From: Erwinia oleae
GTDB lineage: Bacteria > Pseudomonadota > Gammaproteobacteria > Enterobacterales > Enterobacteriaceae
NCBI RefSeq assembly: GCF_000770305.1
Contig: NZ_JNVB01000012.1
Location: forward strand, 1-64,000
Direction of reading: 5' to 3'
DNA length: 64,000 nt
Position numbers and translations under genes: made by a program. Positions 48,993-57,249 of the stretch are shown here, piece after piece; position 1 is the stretch's first letter, and each line of letters opens with the position of its first letter. Below the pieces are notes generated by a model that had not been told where the DNA came from, did not search any database, and worked only from the letters and a program-made list of their open reading frames with translations.

Positions 48993-49793
48993 ATGGAGAT
49001 TACCACTCTTCAAATTGTGCTGATATTTATTGTCGCCTGTATTGCAGGTATGGGATCAATTCTTGATGAGTTTCAGTTTCACCGTCCGCTGGTGGCCTGT
49101 ACCTTAATTGGTTTTGTTTTAGGTGATATCAAAACCGGCATTATCATCGGCGGTACGCTGGAGATGATCGCGCTGGGTTGGATGAACATCGGTGCCGCCG
49201 TGGCGCCTGATGCCGCCCTCGCCTCTATTATCTCAACCATTCTGGTTATCGCCGGTGGTCAGAGCGTTGGCGCCGGTATTGCGCTGGCTATCCCACTGGC
49301 GGCGGCCGGTCAGGTGCTGACGATTATCGTTCGTACCATTACCGTCGCCTTCCAGCACGCGGCCGATAAGGCTGCCGAGAAAGGCAATCTTTCTGCCATA
49401 TCCTGGATTCACGTATCGGCGCTGGTATTGCAGGCAATGCGTATCGCTATTCCGGCAGTGATCGTGGGCGTTTCCGTCGGCACCAGCGTTGTGCAGAGCA
49501 TGCTTGAGTCCATCCCGGAAGTGGTGACCAACGGTCTGAACATCGCAGGTGGAATGATTGTTGTGGTCGGTTACGCAATGGTTATTAACATGATGCGTGC
49601 TGGCTACCTGATGCCGTTCTTCTACCTTGGCTTTGTTACCGCCGCCTTCACCAACTTCAACCTGGTGGCGCTTGGCGTCATCGGCGTGGTGATGGCTGTG
49701 CTTTACATTCAACTGGCACCGAAATATAACCGCGTGGCGGGCGCTCAGGCCGCGGGTCCAGTGGCTAATGACCTTGATAACGAATTAGATTAA
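48993..49793 (+). CDS. manY: Mannose PTS EIIC component
   Basis: Membrane channel half of the mannose-family PTS permease. Its 266 residues are mostly hydrophobic helices; it begins MEITTLQIVLIFIVACIAGMG and contains the EIIC-Man signature GGTLEMIALGWMNIGAAVAPDAAL. In E. coli ManYZ is also the receptor for phage lambda DNA entry and several bacteriocins. GAGGAGAAG precedes the ATG. Confidence 0.97.
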   Translation: MEITTLQIVLIFIVACIAGMGSILDEFQFHRPLVACTLIGFVLGDIKTGIIIGGTLEMIALGWMNIGAAVAPDAALASIISTILVIAGGQSVGAGIALAIPLAAAGQVLTIIVRTITVAFQHAADKAAEKGNLSAISWIHVSALVLQAMRIAIPAVIVGVSVGTSVVQSMLESIPEVVTNGLNIAGGMIVVVGYAMVINMMRAGYLMPFFYLGFVTAAFTNFNLVALGVIGVVMAVLYIQLAPKYNRVAGAQAAGPVANDLDNELD

Positions 49794-49809
49794 GGAAAGG
49801 GTGAGAAAA

Positions 49810-50664
49810 ATGGTTGATACCACAACAACTGCGACCACGCAGAAAAAACTAACGCCGGGCGACGTGCGTGGCGTGTTTCTCCGCTCTAACCTGTTTCAGG
49901 GTTCATGGAACTTTGAACGTATGCAGGCGCTGGGCTTTTGCTACTCGATGGTGCCGGTGATCCGCCGCCTCTACCCTGTTAACAACGACGACCGTAAACA
50001 GGCGATCAAGCGCCATCTGGAGTTCTTTAACACCCATCCGTACGTGGCCGCGCCGGTGCTTGGCGTCACCATGGCGATGGAGGAGCAGCGTGCCAACGGT
50101 GCGGCCATCGACGATGCGGCCATCAACGGCATCAAAGTGGGCCTGATGGGGCCGCTGGCAGGCGTGGGCGACCCGATTTTCTGGGGTACCGTGCGTCCGG
50201 TGTTTGCGGCGCTGGGTGCAGGCATCGCCATGAGCGGCAGCCTGCTCGGCCCGCTGTTGTTCTTCATTTTGTTCAATCTGGTGCGCATGCTGGTTCGCTA
50301 TTATGGCGTTGCCTATGGCTACCGCAAAGGTGTTGATATCGTAGGTGATATGGGCGGCGGTTTCCTGCAAAAACTAACGGAGGGCGCCTCTATTCTTGGC
50401 CTCTTTGTTATGGGCGCGTTGGTGAACAAGTGGACACACGTCAACGTGCCGCTGGTCGTATCACGTATCACCGATCAGACCGGGAAAACCACCGTCACCA
50501 CGGTTCAGTCGATCCTCGATCAGCTGATGCCGGGCCTGATCCCGCTGCTGCTGACCTTTGGTTGTATGTGGCTGCTGCGCCGCAAAGTCAACGCGCTGTG
50601 GATTATCATGGGCTTCTTCGTGATTGGTATTTTTGGCTACTGGGTTGGCTTACTGGGGCTGTAA
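49810..50664 (+). CDS. manZ: Mannose PTS EIID component
   Basis: Second membrane subunit of the mannose PTS permease. It starts MVDTTTTATTQKKLTPGDVRGVFLRS-type N-terminus, then LFQGSWNFERMQALGF, the large cytoplasmic/interface part GVGDPIFWGTVRPVFAALGAGIA, and a final helix ending YWVGLLGL. I use ATG 49810 (284 aa, E. coli length 283-286); an in-frame GTG nine bases earlier sits within the purine-rich site AAGGAAAGGGTGAG. Two hairpins follow. Confidence 0.96.
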   Translation: MVDTTTTATTQKKLTPGDVRGVFLRSNLFQGSWNFERMQALGFCYSMVPVIRRLYPVNNDDRKQAIKRHLEFFNTHPYVAAPVLGVTMAMEEQRANGAAIDDAAINGIKVGLMGPLAGVGDPIFWGTVRPVFAALGAGIAMSGSLLGPLLFFILFNLVRMLVRYYGVAYGYRKGVDIVGDMGGGFLQKLTEGASILGLFVMGALVNKWTHVNVPLVVSRITDQTGKTTVTTVQSILDQLMPGLIPLLLTFGCMWLLRRKVNALWIIMGFFVIGIFGYWVGLLGL

Positions 50665-50665
50665 A

Positions 50666-50694
50666 CGTTTCGCCGGGCCCCCTCCGGCGAAACG
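50666..50694 (+). repeat. Perfect hairpin directly after manZ
   Basis: 11-bp perfect inverted repeat CGTTTCGCCGG / CCGGCGAAACG with a 7-base loop, starting 2 bases after the manZ stop. There is no long T-run, so it may protect the 3' end or pause transcription ahead of the true terminator. Confidence 0.7.
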
Positions 50695-50700
50695 CTTTCG

Positions 50701-50734
50701 GACATCGCGCCCGGGTGGCGCGATGTCTTTTTTT
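50701..50734 (+). terminator. Intrinsic terminator of manXYZ
   Basis: 11-bp perfect stem GACATCGCGCC / GGCGCGATGTC, 5-base loop, then seven T. Only 12 bases lie between its end and the yobD ATG, so yobD is probably expressed by read-through or another promoter. Confidence 0.9.
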
Positions 50735-50745
50735 GAGGACTGGAG

Positions 50746-51201
50746 ATGTCGTTAACCGATTATGTCATCGTGGCCGTTATCGCGCTTTTCCTGCTTTATG
50801 CGATATACGATGAGTTTATAATGGATCGCCTGCGCGGTCAGACACGCCTGAAGGTGCTGCTGAAGCGTCGTAACAAGCTCGACAGCCTGATATTCATGGG
50901 GCTGATTGCCATTCTGCTCTATCAGAACGTCACCACGCAAGGCCCCAGGATCACCGCAACGCTCCTGATGGCACTGGCGGCGCTCTCTTTCTATCTCTTC
51001 TGGCTCCGCCGCCCCAAACTGTTATTTAAAGCGCAGGGATTTTTCTTCGCCAACGTCTTTATCGCCTATGGACGAATCAAAAGCATGAATTTGTCTGAAG
51101 ATGGCGTGCTGGTGATTGAGCTTGAGAATCGTCCGCTTCATATCCACGTTAATAAACTGGACGATCTCGAACAGATTTACCAGTTTATGATCCAGTCATA
51201 G
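50746..51201 (+). CDS. yobD: DUF986 membrane protein YobD
   Basis: Inner-membrane protein (151 aa) of unknown function with three hydrophobic segments (about residues 5-22, 44-62 and 69-87) and a soluble C-terminus containing [26 protein letters not shown], as in E. coli YobD. GAGGACTGGAG precedes the ATG. Its last 17 bases overlap the end of convergent rlmA; in E. coli mntP lies in between. Confidence 0.93.
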   Translation: MSLTDYVIVAVIALFLLYAIYDEFIMDRLRGQTRLKVLLKRRNKLDSLIFMGLIAILLYQNVTTQGPRITATLLMALAALSFYLFWLRRPKLLFKAQGFFFANVFIAYGRIKSMNLSEDGVLVIELENRPLHIHVNKLDDLEQIYQFMIQS

Positions 51202-52027
51202 CGGTTTCTTCGCGATGGCGACGCCAGACGCGCAGCGTAAAATCCGTTTCACAGTCAAACTGCGGCGTTGTCGCCAGTACGCCCCAGACTTCCGGCCGGG
51301 CGCGCCAGGCCAGCGGCGTCATCTGCAACAGCGCGGCGGACTCTTCACTGTTAAGTGAGAAAGGATAGGCCAGCGATTGCTGTTCAATCAGCTCAAAACC
51401 CGGCATCTTCTCTGGCGTGTCATCATGCAGCTTTACATCCTGATAAATCAGCGCTTTAAACTGAATAAGATGCCTTGGACCGGGCGTAACCGTCACCACA
51501 TATCCCTGTTCCTTCACCACGCGCGCCAGCTCTTCAGCCTTGCAGGGCGCATAGATACGCAGCACGGCATCAAATTGATTCTCTGCGAACGGCAGACGAT
51601 GACTGGAGGCGACGCAAAACACCACGTTACGATAACGCTTTGCGCCGTAACGGATTGCGACCCTGGAGACGTCCAGACCATAAACCATCGCGCGTTCCCC
51701 TGCATGAAAGCGGGTTGCCACGGCATTGGTGTAATACCCTTCCCCACAGCCGATGTCCAAAACGTTGATCGGCTGCTCAGGCAGCAGACGCGCCAGCAGA
51801 TCGCAAACCGCATCCCGTAATGGCTGATAATGGCCCGCATCAAGAAAGTCGCGTCTGGCCTGCATCATTTCCGCACTGTCGCCCGGCTGTTTTGAATGCC
51901 TGTGCTGCACCGGCAACAGGTTGACGTAGCCCTCTTTGGCCCGGTCAAACTGATGCCGGTTTTCGCAGCGCAAACCGCCTGATACAGGCAACAGCGGCTG
52001 ATGGCAAAGGGGACAAAGATAGGACAT
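51185..52027 (-). CDS. rlmA: 23S rRNA (guanine-745-N1)-methyltransferase
   Basis: SAM-dependent methylation of G745 in helix 35 of 23S rRNA. The N-terminal zinc-finger is [38 protein letters not shown], with four ligands CxxC/CxxxH. SAM motif I is [12 protein letters not shown]. The start at ATG 52027 has a CGGAGC site; an in-frame GTG two codons earlier exists. Length is 280 aa (E. coli 269). It overlaps the yobD end. Confidence 0.95.
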   Translation of the reverse strand: MSYLCPLCHQPLLPVSGGLRCENRHQFDRAKEGYVNLLPVQHRHSKQPGDSAEMMQARRDFLDAGHYQPLRDAVCDLLARLLPEQPINVLDIGCGEGYYTNAVATRFHAGERAMVYGLDVSRVAIRYGAKRYRNVVFCVASSHRLPFAENQFDAVLRIYAPCKAEELARVVKEQGYVVTVTPGPRHLIQFKALIYQDVKLHDDTPEKMPGFELIEQQSLAYPFSLNSEESAALLQMTPLAWRARPEVWGVLATTPQFDCETDFTLRVWRRHREETAMTGS

Positions 52028-52104
52028 AACCACGCTCCGGTTCAGATTTGAGGCGGCATTTTACCGGAAAGGCACTGACAAACGGCAAAAAATTTTTCTT
52101 CAAC

Positions 52105-52131
52105 AAAAAAGCCCTGCCGCCAGGGCAGGGC
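52105..52131 (-). terminator. Intrinsic terminator of cspC
   Basis: Minus strand GCCCTGCC-5-base loop-GGCAGGGC followed by six T, 63 bases beyond the cspC stop. Confidence 0.9.
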
Positions 52132-52194
52132 TTTAGTATTCAGATTTTTGCCCGGATCGCGCGCGGTGCGGCAATAGCAGGCTAAGATCGAGAA

Positions 52195-52404
52195 TTAGAT
52201 AGCGGTAACGTTCACAGCAGCAGGGCCTTTCTGACCATCCTGAATTTCGAACTCAACGTTCTGGCCTTCAGCCAGCGTTTTGAAACCATTACCCTGGATA
52301 GCAGAGAAGTGTACGAATACATCTTTGCTGCCGTCGGCTGGGGTGATGAAACCAAAACCTTTAGACTCGTTGAACCACTTAACCTGACCTTTAATCTTTG
52401 CCAT
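52195..52404 (-). CDS. cspC: Cold shock-like protein CspC
   Basis: Constitutive cold-shock-domain RNA chaperone and antiterminator; in E. coli it also stabilises rpoS mRNA. The 69 residues carry the RNP motifs KGFGFITP and DVFVHFSAI and, from memory, equal E. coli CspC at every position. AAGGAATTTGCAAA precedes the ATG. It is downstream of the shortened yobF frame, as in the E. coli yobF-cspC transcript. Confidence 0.98.
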
Positions 52405-52482
52405 TTTGCAAATTCCTTAGAGTGTTTATTCGCCCGGAGGCTTACGTACAAAAACCAGAGACATTACTGCATGAGGCACGAA

Positions 52483-52557
52483 TTAATACTCGGCAAGGAA
52501 GCGGTATTCAACGTCAACGTCTTTACTCGAAACTTCTTTACTGATGATGCCTTGCAT
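52483..52557 (-). CDS. yobF: Shortened YobF-like small protein / cspC leader
   Basis: A 24-codon frame starting M-GIISKEVSSKDVDVEYRF and stopping after AEY. It matches the first half of E. coli YobF (47 aa, as remembered: MCGIFSKEV then VDVEYRFSAE). The second half (ASCSNVS) is still readable at 52457-52477 but in another frame, so a one-base change separates the halves. A GAGGT sequence lies about 12 bases before the ATG. It lies 78 bases upstream of cspC on the same transcript. It may be a short functional peptide or a decayed leader. Confidence 0.6.
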   Translation of the reverse strand: MQGIISKEVSSKDVDVEYRFLAEY

Positions 52558-53095
52558 AAACAGAAGTGTACCTCGTTTTACTTCATGCGTTATCACATAT
52601 TCGTTAATTGATGGCAAGTTATTTTTAAGCATTAACAGATGCGCCGCACACAATTGAAACAGCTCAAACCGAAGCGTTGATAAGGAGGCATCGTTATGAA
52701 AGCGATTACATTAAAATAGTATTTTTGCATGTCAAATATTGTTACCACAACTGCAAGGGGAGCTTTACGCCGCAGCGCTCAGGACAGCCTGCGCCGGGGC
52801 AGATTTTCGCCCTTTATCACCGCCTGTTTATTACCGTTTTATGGCATACCTTACACCAAAAACTTCATTTAAATTAAAGCGGATTCAACGTAAGGCAATC
52901 CGCTCCGTTGTACAAGAAAATTAAATTGGTACAAGTTTAAATTAATTGCACCAAAAAAAGGAAGGGTATCATTCCGCTGCCCCATTAAATGGCATCATAA
53001 ATAATAATTAATTTCTGCCCTGCTCTCGAATAGAACCTTTATATAACATCTGAGACTAAAGTTAATTGCCTCGTAATAGCAATTTAGGATTATTC
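52558..53095. other. AT-rich region between yobF and the MBL-fold gene
   Basis: About 540 bases with no gene I can support. It should hold the yobF-cspC promoter region on its left side. A seven-codon frame (MKAITLK) with a perfect AAGGAGG site lies at 52696-52719. The right half is rich in A/T runs with loosely repeated TACAAG-like segments. Confidence 0.5.
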
Positions 53096-54097
53096 TTAGC
53101 ATGGTTTATTTAAGGCCATTTTCGCCCCTATTTTCCATGCAGTGAAACGGCTTTTATCGAGTCCCGCTTCATCCATTGCTGCCGCAAGCTGTCGGGGAGG
53201 CTCATCAAGCGACTCGTCCGCCAGCTCGAATACTCCCCAATGAATAGGAATGCTAACGGGTTCGCCTGATGCAGCATGAAGAGCAACCGCTTCTTGCGGA
53301 TCCATGTGCTGCGCCTGCATGAACCATTTTGGTGCATACGCGCCCACCGGCAACGCTGCCAGCGTAAAAGGCCCCAGCTGTTGCGGAATAGCCAACAGCG
53401 CTTCGCTGTATCCGCTATCGCCTGTGAACCAAAAATTTATCAATTCAGTTTTTATTGTCCAGCCACACCATAGCGAGCGGTTACGATCAAAAGGCGTGCG
53501 CATGCTCCAGTGCCTGGCGGGAACGGCATGGATCGTGGCACCCGCCACGTCGGTTGCTTCCCACCAGTCAAGCTGAGTAATGTGCCGTGCACCGCGCCGA
53601 TGAAACCAGGGTTCGAGCCCAAGCGGCACCACAAAATGCACCTGCGGAAAGCGACGAAGGATTTTTTTGACAGTGGGAGCATCAAGATGATCGTAGTGAC
53701 TGTGGGAGATCAGCACGCAATCAAGCGTCGGCAAATCGTCGATATTAAGCGCAGCAGGTGTTCTGCGCTTCGGGCCGTAAAAGCTGACTGGCGAAACACG
53801 CTCAGACAGTGCGGGGTCAATGAGTATATAGCGCCCTGCCAGCCTCAGCAGGATACAGGCATGCCCCAACCACCAGACGGCGTCTTCAGTGCCGGAAAGA
53901 TCGGCAGGCTGCCACCACGTCTCAATAAAACGTTCATAGCCCAGCGCGGGCGGCAAGGGCAATCCCTGTGCCTTCCGCTCTTTACGCCAACGATTGAGAT
54001 CGCCATTTTTACGTAGATCCGGGTCAGCAGCATTGCGGAACCCTTCTGGCGAATGGTGCGCTTTAGCAGGATCGTACCAGGGATTTTGCCAGGCCAT
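53096..54097 (-). CDS. MBL-fold metallohydrolase (NAPE-PLD/RomA-like)
   Basis: Metallo-beta-lactamase-fold hydrolase related to RomA and NAPE-PLD-type enzymes. The metal motif HSHYDHLDAPT is at about residue 136, preceded by WWLGHACILLRLAGRYILIDPALSERVSP; further metal-ligand regions are ARHWSMR, WFTGDSGYSE and IHWGVFEL. There is no signal peptide, so it is probably cytoplasmic. AAAAAGGATG precedes the ATG. It lies 22 bases downstream of yebO on the same strand, a place where E. coli has no such gene. The substrate is unknown. Confidence 0.85.
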   Translation of the reverse strand: MAWQNPWYDPAKAHHSPEGFRNAADPDLRKNGDLNRWRKERKAQGLPLPPALGYERFIETWWQPADLSGTEDAVWWLGHACILLRLAGRYILIDPALSERVSPVSFYGPKRRTPAALNIDDLPTLDCVLISHSHYDHLDAPTVKKILRRFPQVHFVVPLGLEPWFHRRGARHITQLDWWEATDVAGATIHAVPARHWSMRTPFDRNRSLWCGWTIKTELINFWFTGDSGYSEALLAIPQQLGPFTLAALPVGAYAPKWFMQAQHMDPQEAVALHAASGEPVSIPIHWGVFELADESLDEPPRQLAAAMDEAGLDKSRFTAWKIGAKMALNKPC

Positions 54098-54119
54098 GCT
54101 TACATCCTTTTTGCGTTTA

Positions 54120-54389
54120 TTAACGTTCAGGGATTAAACGAATAAAGTCTTTATTATCATCCTGCCCGTCGGACGTGGTTTCCGTTTTCTCTTTACCCAC
54201 GACGGAATCCGTCAGTTTACGCAGCATCGCATTTTGACGCTTCTGCTCTTCCAACAGCGCCTCCAGCAGTTTGATCTGTTGATTTGCTCTGACACTGGCG
54301 CGATTGATAAAAAACCAGATCACAACGCCTGCAAAAAACAGGACGACGGTTATTATTGGCGCGAACATGCCGTTTGCCAGTTCGTTCAT
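54120..54389 (-). CDS. yebO: DUF2766-type membrane protein YebO
   Basis: Small (89 aa) inner-membrane protein of unknown function. One membrane helix (about residues 9-28, IITVVLFFAGVVIWFFINR) is followed by a coiled-coil-like KLLEALLEEQKRQNAMLRKL and a charged tail ending FIRLIPER, matching E. coli YebO. It may be co-transcribed with the MBL-fold gene downstream. The family number is from memory. Confidence 0.88.
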   Translation of the reverse strand: MNELANGMFAPIITVVLFFAGVVIWFFINRASVRANQQIKLLEALLEEQKRQNAMLRKLTDSVVGKEKTETTSDGQDDNKDFIRLIPER

Positions 54390-54607
54390 AGAAGCTTCTT
54401 TACTCCCGTTACGTAACGCTACAGATGTGCATGGATTTTACCTTGTCGATTGCAAAATAGTAGCCAGAAAGAAAAGAATTCAGAACCTTCACGCAGGCAT
54501 TATGTGCCAGGTTGTGTATTCTCTTTACCCATTGCGAGCCTTTTCGCAGTCCTGATTAACGTGACCGGACACAAGCCGGTCTGCGATAAATATTTTACGA
54601 GGAACCC

Positions 54608-54844
54608 ATGAGATTTTTGATTCGCATTGTTTCGCTGCTGATTCTGATCTGGCTTGCGCTACTGGTTACCGGTTACGGCATACTGGCCGGGAGCTCGGAA
54701 AACGTGGCAGGAATGGGGTTGCAGTGCCGTTACCTTACCGCTCGCGGCGTTGTTTCGGCTCAATATCTGCATACGGACAGCGGAATTGTTGGCGTTACGC
54801 AGTGCCCCTTGCTCAAGAAAAGCACTGACGTCATCGACAACTAA
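54608..54844 (+). CDS. yobH: YobH family small membrane/secreted protein
   Basis: A 78-residue protein with one N-terminal hydrophobic segment (about residues 5-25) and a short periplasmic part containing LQCRYLTARGVVSAQYLHT and QCPLLKKS; the two Cys could pair. It resembles E. coli YobH along its length. ACGAGGAACCC provides the ribosome binding site. In E. coli mgrB lies between yebO and yobH; here it does not. Confidence 0.9.
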   Translation: MRFLIRIVSLLILIWLALLVTGYGILAGSSENVAGMGLQCRYLTARGVVSAQYLHTDSGIVGVTQCPLLKKSTDVIDN

Positions 54845-54867
54845 GCCAGCCAGACTGGCCTGGTTTA

Positions 54868-55659
54868 TCAGAAAGGGTAGTCGCGGTAGCCCATCTGCGC
54901 GGATAGCGTTCCGGCCGCTTTATGCAGCATGGCGACGTAATGTTGTTTCTGCTCGACATCAAAACGAATTGTCGGAAAGGAGATACTCATGCCTGCGACC
55001 ACCACGCCAAAGCGGTCAAAAACCGGCACGGCAATACAGCGTAGTCCCTCTTCCTGCTCTTCGTTGTCTTCGCCGTAGCCTTGCGCCCGTACCTGGTCAA
55101 GCTGCGCAATGAGTTCTTCCGCGCTGCCAACCGTACGCGAAGTGCTACGTTTGAACGTCACATCATTGAGGATCTCTTCCACTTCCGGCCGGTCGCGCCA
55201 GGCGAGCAACACCTTACCGATAGCCGTGCTGTAAAGCGGGTTACGGCGGCCAATCCGTGAATACATACGCAGGTTATAGAGTGAATCAACCTTGTGGATG
55301 TAAACAATACTGTCTTCTTCCAGCGCGCCAAGGTGGATGGTCTCTTTAGTGTGGCGGGAAAGCTCGCGCATCTGAATATCAGCGCTGCGGATCAGATCGA
55401 CATTTTCAAGCGCTTTTGCGCCAAGCTCGAACAGCTTAAGCGTTAAGGTGTATTTGTCTGAATCGCCTTCCTGTGCAACATAACCCAGCGATTTCATCGT
55501 CTGTAAGAAACGATAAACCGTGCTTTTAGACATCATGACTCGCTGAGAAAGTTCGGTTATCCCATGCTCTCTTTCCTCACCCAGCGCTTGCAGAATGCCA
55601 AAGACCTTCATTACTGAAGATACCGAGTCGGGCTGTTTATCCATATCGCTGCTGACCAT
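54868..55659 (-). CDS. kdgR: Transcriptional repressor KdgR (IclR family)
   Basis: Repressor of pectin and hexuronate catabolism genes, released by 2-keto-3-deoxygluconate. The IclR-type winged helix spans about residues 13-75 (GITELSQRVMMSKSTVYRFLQTMKSLGY) and the effector domain follows (NPLYSTAIGKVLLAW, RCIAVPVFDRFGVVVAGMS). Length is 263 aa as in E. coli and plant-pathogen KdgR. Divergent from yebQ, with a KdgR-box-like sequence just upstream. Confidence 0.95.
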   Translation of the reverse strand: MVSSDMDKQPDSVSSVMKVFGILQALGEEREHGITELSQRVMMSKSTVYRFLQTMKSLGYVAQEGDSDKYTLTLKLFELGAKALENVDLIRSADIQMRELSRHTKETIHLGALEEDSIVYIHKVDSLYNLRMYSRIGRRNPLYSTAIGKVLLAWRDRPEVEEILNDVTFKRSTSRTVGSAEELIAQLDQVRAQGYGEDNEEQEEGLRCIAVPVFDRFGVVVAGMSISFPTIRFDVEQKQHYVAMLHKAAGTLSAQMGYRDYPF

Positions 55660-55682
55660 AGCTTTCTATCCGTTTCAGAAAA

Positions 55683-55700
55683 AATGGAACACTATTTTTA
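55683..55700. promoter_or_regulatory. Weak KdgR-box-like sequence
   Basis: AATGGAACACTATTTTTA loosely fits the KdgR pattern AATRAAAYRNYRTTTYATT, lying in the kdgR-yebQ intergenic region 24 bases from the kdgR start. Several positions deviate. Confidence 0.3.
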
Positions 55701-55839
55701 GTATACGTTTTGACGTACCTCCTGCGCAATGCCGCCAGCAACGCTCACCGGACTTTTGCACAATTAAAAGTGTAGCTATTGGATCATTCAGTAAAAAACC
55801 CCTAGCATGAACATTCCCTCTGCTGACATCTTCAGGCCT

Positions 55840-57216
55840 ATGCCGCAAATTACTCAACCGGACGGTTTACCCGTTCCACAGCGCTATGGCGCAATCCTGG
55901 CGATTGCGTTGGGGATCACTGTTGCCGTGCTGGACGGCGCGATCGCCAACGTTGCTTTACCGACCATTGCGCACGATCTGCATGCCAGCCCGGCCCGCTC
56001 GATCTGGATTGTTAACGCCTACCAGCTTGCTATTGTTGTGGCGCTGCTTCCGCTCTCGTTTCTTGGCGATATTATTGGCTATCGACGCATCTATCAGTGC
56101 GGACTGGTGGTGTTTACCTGTACGTCGTTACTTTGTGCACTGTCCGACTCGCTGACCACGCTGACGGTGTCGCGCATTCTCCAGGGCTTTGGCGGCGCCG
56201 CCCTGATGAGCGTCAATACGGCGCTCATCAGGATCATCTATCCGCAGCGCTATCTGGGGCGTGGGATGGGCATCAACTCGCTGATTGTCGCCGTTTCAAC
56301 GGCGGCGGGCCCAACCGTGGCGGCGGCGGTATTGTCGGTTGCCTCATGGAAGTGGCTGTTTCTGATAAACGTTCCCGTGGGCATGGCAGCGGTGGTGCTG
56401 GCATTACGCTTTCTGCCGGATAATGCGCAAAGGCCAAAGGATCAGCGCTTTGACGTTCTCAGCGCGCTGATGAATGCACTGACCTTCGGCCTGCTGATTT
56501 CGGCACTGAGCGGCTTTGCGCAGGGCCACAGCGGCAGCGTGGTGTTGGCTGAACTGGCAGCGCTGGCAGTGGTCGGCTTTCTTTTTATTCGCCGTCAGCT
56601 ACGCCTGCCCTTTCCGCTGCTGCCGGTTGATCTGTTTCGCATTCCGGTTTTTTCACTTTCTATCGGTACCTCCATCTGCTCTTTTTGCGCGCAGATGCTG
56701 GCGATGGTTTCGCTGCCCTTTTTTCTGCAAACGGTGCTGCACCGCAGCGAGGTGGCAACCGGCCTGCTACTCACGCCGTGGCCGCTGGCGACGATGGTGA
56801 TGGCGCCGGTCGCCGGACGATTAATTGAGCGCTATCACGCCGGCTTGCTGGGCGCCATCGGGCTGGCGATGTTCGCCCTCGGCCTGTTTGCGCTGGCGCT
56901 GCTGCCTGACGCGCCGGGTGACCTGAATATTATCTGGCGAATGGCACTGTGCGGCGCAGGGTTCGGTCTTTTTCAGTCGCCGAATAACCACACGATTATC
57001 TCTTCAGCGCCACGTCACCGCAGCGGCGGCGCAAGCGGAATGCTGGGTACAGCGCGCTTACTGGGCCAGACTACCGGCGCGGCGCTGGTGGCGCTGATGT
57101 TTAATCTGTTCGATGCGCAGGGAACGCATGCCTCGCTCCTGCTGGCGGGAAGCTGCGCCACGGTTGCAGCCGTGGTCAGCGCCCTGCGAATAACTCAACC
57201 GCGGGCGCAGCTGTAA
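55840..57216 (+). CDS. yebQ: MFS transporter YebQ (DHA2-type)
   Basis: Fourteen-helix drug:H+ antiporter-like major facilitator in the inner membrane; natural substrate unknown. ISMAVLDGAIANVALPTI-type first helix (ITVAVLDGAIANVALPTI), LGDIIGYRRIYQ between helices 2 and 3, and FQSPNNHTIISSAPRHRSGGASGM are family features. ATG 55840 aligns with the E. coli start (458 aa); an in-frame ATG 11 codons earlier exists, and neither has a clear ribosome binding site. It converges with htpX over a shared terminator. Confidence 0.92.
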   Translation: MPQITQPDGLPVPQRYGAILAIALGITVAVLDGAIANVALPTIAHDLHASPARSIWIVNAYQLAIVVALLPLSFLGDIIGYRRIYQCGLVVFTCTSLLCALSDSLTTLTVSRILQGFGGAALMSVNTALIRIIYPQRYLGRGMGINSLIVAVSTAAGPTVAAAVLSVASWKWLFLINVPVGMAAVVLALRFLPDNAQRPKDQRFDVLSALMNALTFGLLISALSGFAQGHSGSVVLAELAALAVVGFLFIRRQLRLPFPLLPVDLFRIPVFSLSIGTSICSFCAQMLAMVSLPFFLQTVLHRSEVATGLLLTPWPLATMVMAPVAGRLIERYHAGLLGAIGLAMFALGLFALALLPDAPGDLNIIWRMALCGAGFGLFQSPNNHTIISSAPRHRSGGASGMLGTARLLGQTTGAALVALMFNLFDAQGTHASLLLAGSCATVAAVVSALRITQPRAQL

Positions 57217-57218
57217 CG

Positions 57219-57249
57219 AAAAAAACCGGGCTTTTCAGCCCGGCTTTAT
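57219..57249. terminator. Bidirectional terminator between yebQ and htpX
   Basis: CCGGGC-ttttca-GCCCGG flanked by seven A on the left and an interrupted T-run on the right, so it can end both convergent transcripts; the minus-strand (htpX) side has the better T-run. Confidence 0.8.

Noticed and set aside
52729-52872. Short plus-strand frame following the MKAITLK mini-frame
   Set aside because: No ribosome binding site, no recognisable family and atypical composition.
54390-54607. A possible mgrB gene between yebO and yobH
   Set aside because: All minus-strand frames with a start end within about ten codons and none encodes the MgrB pattern.
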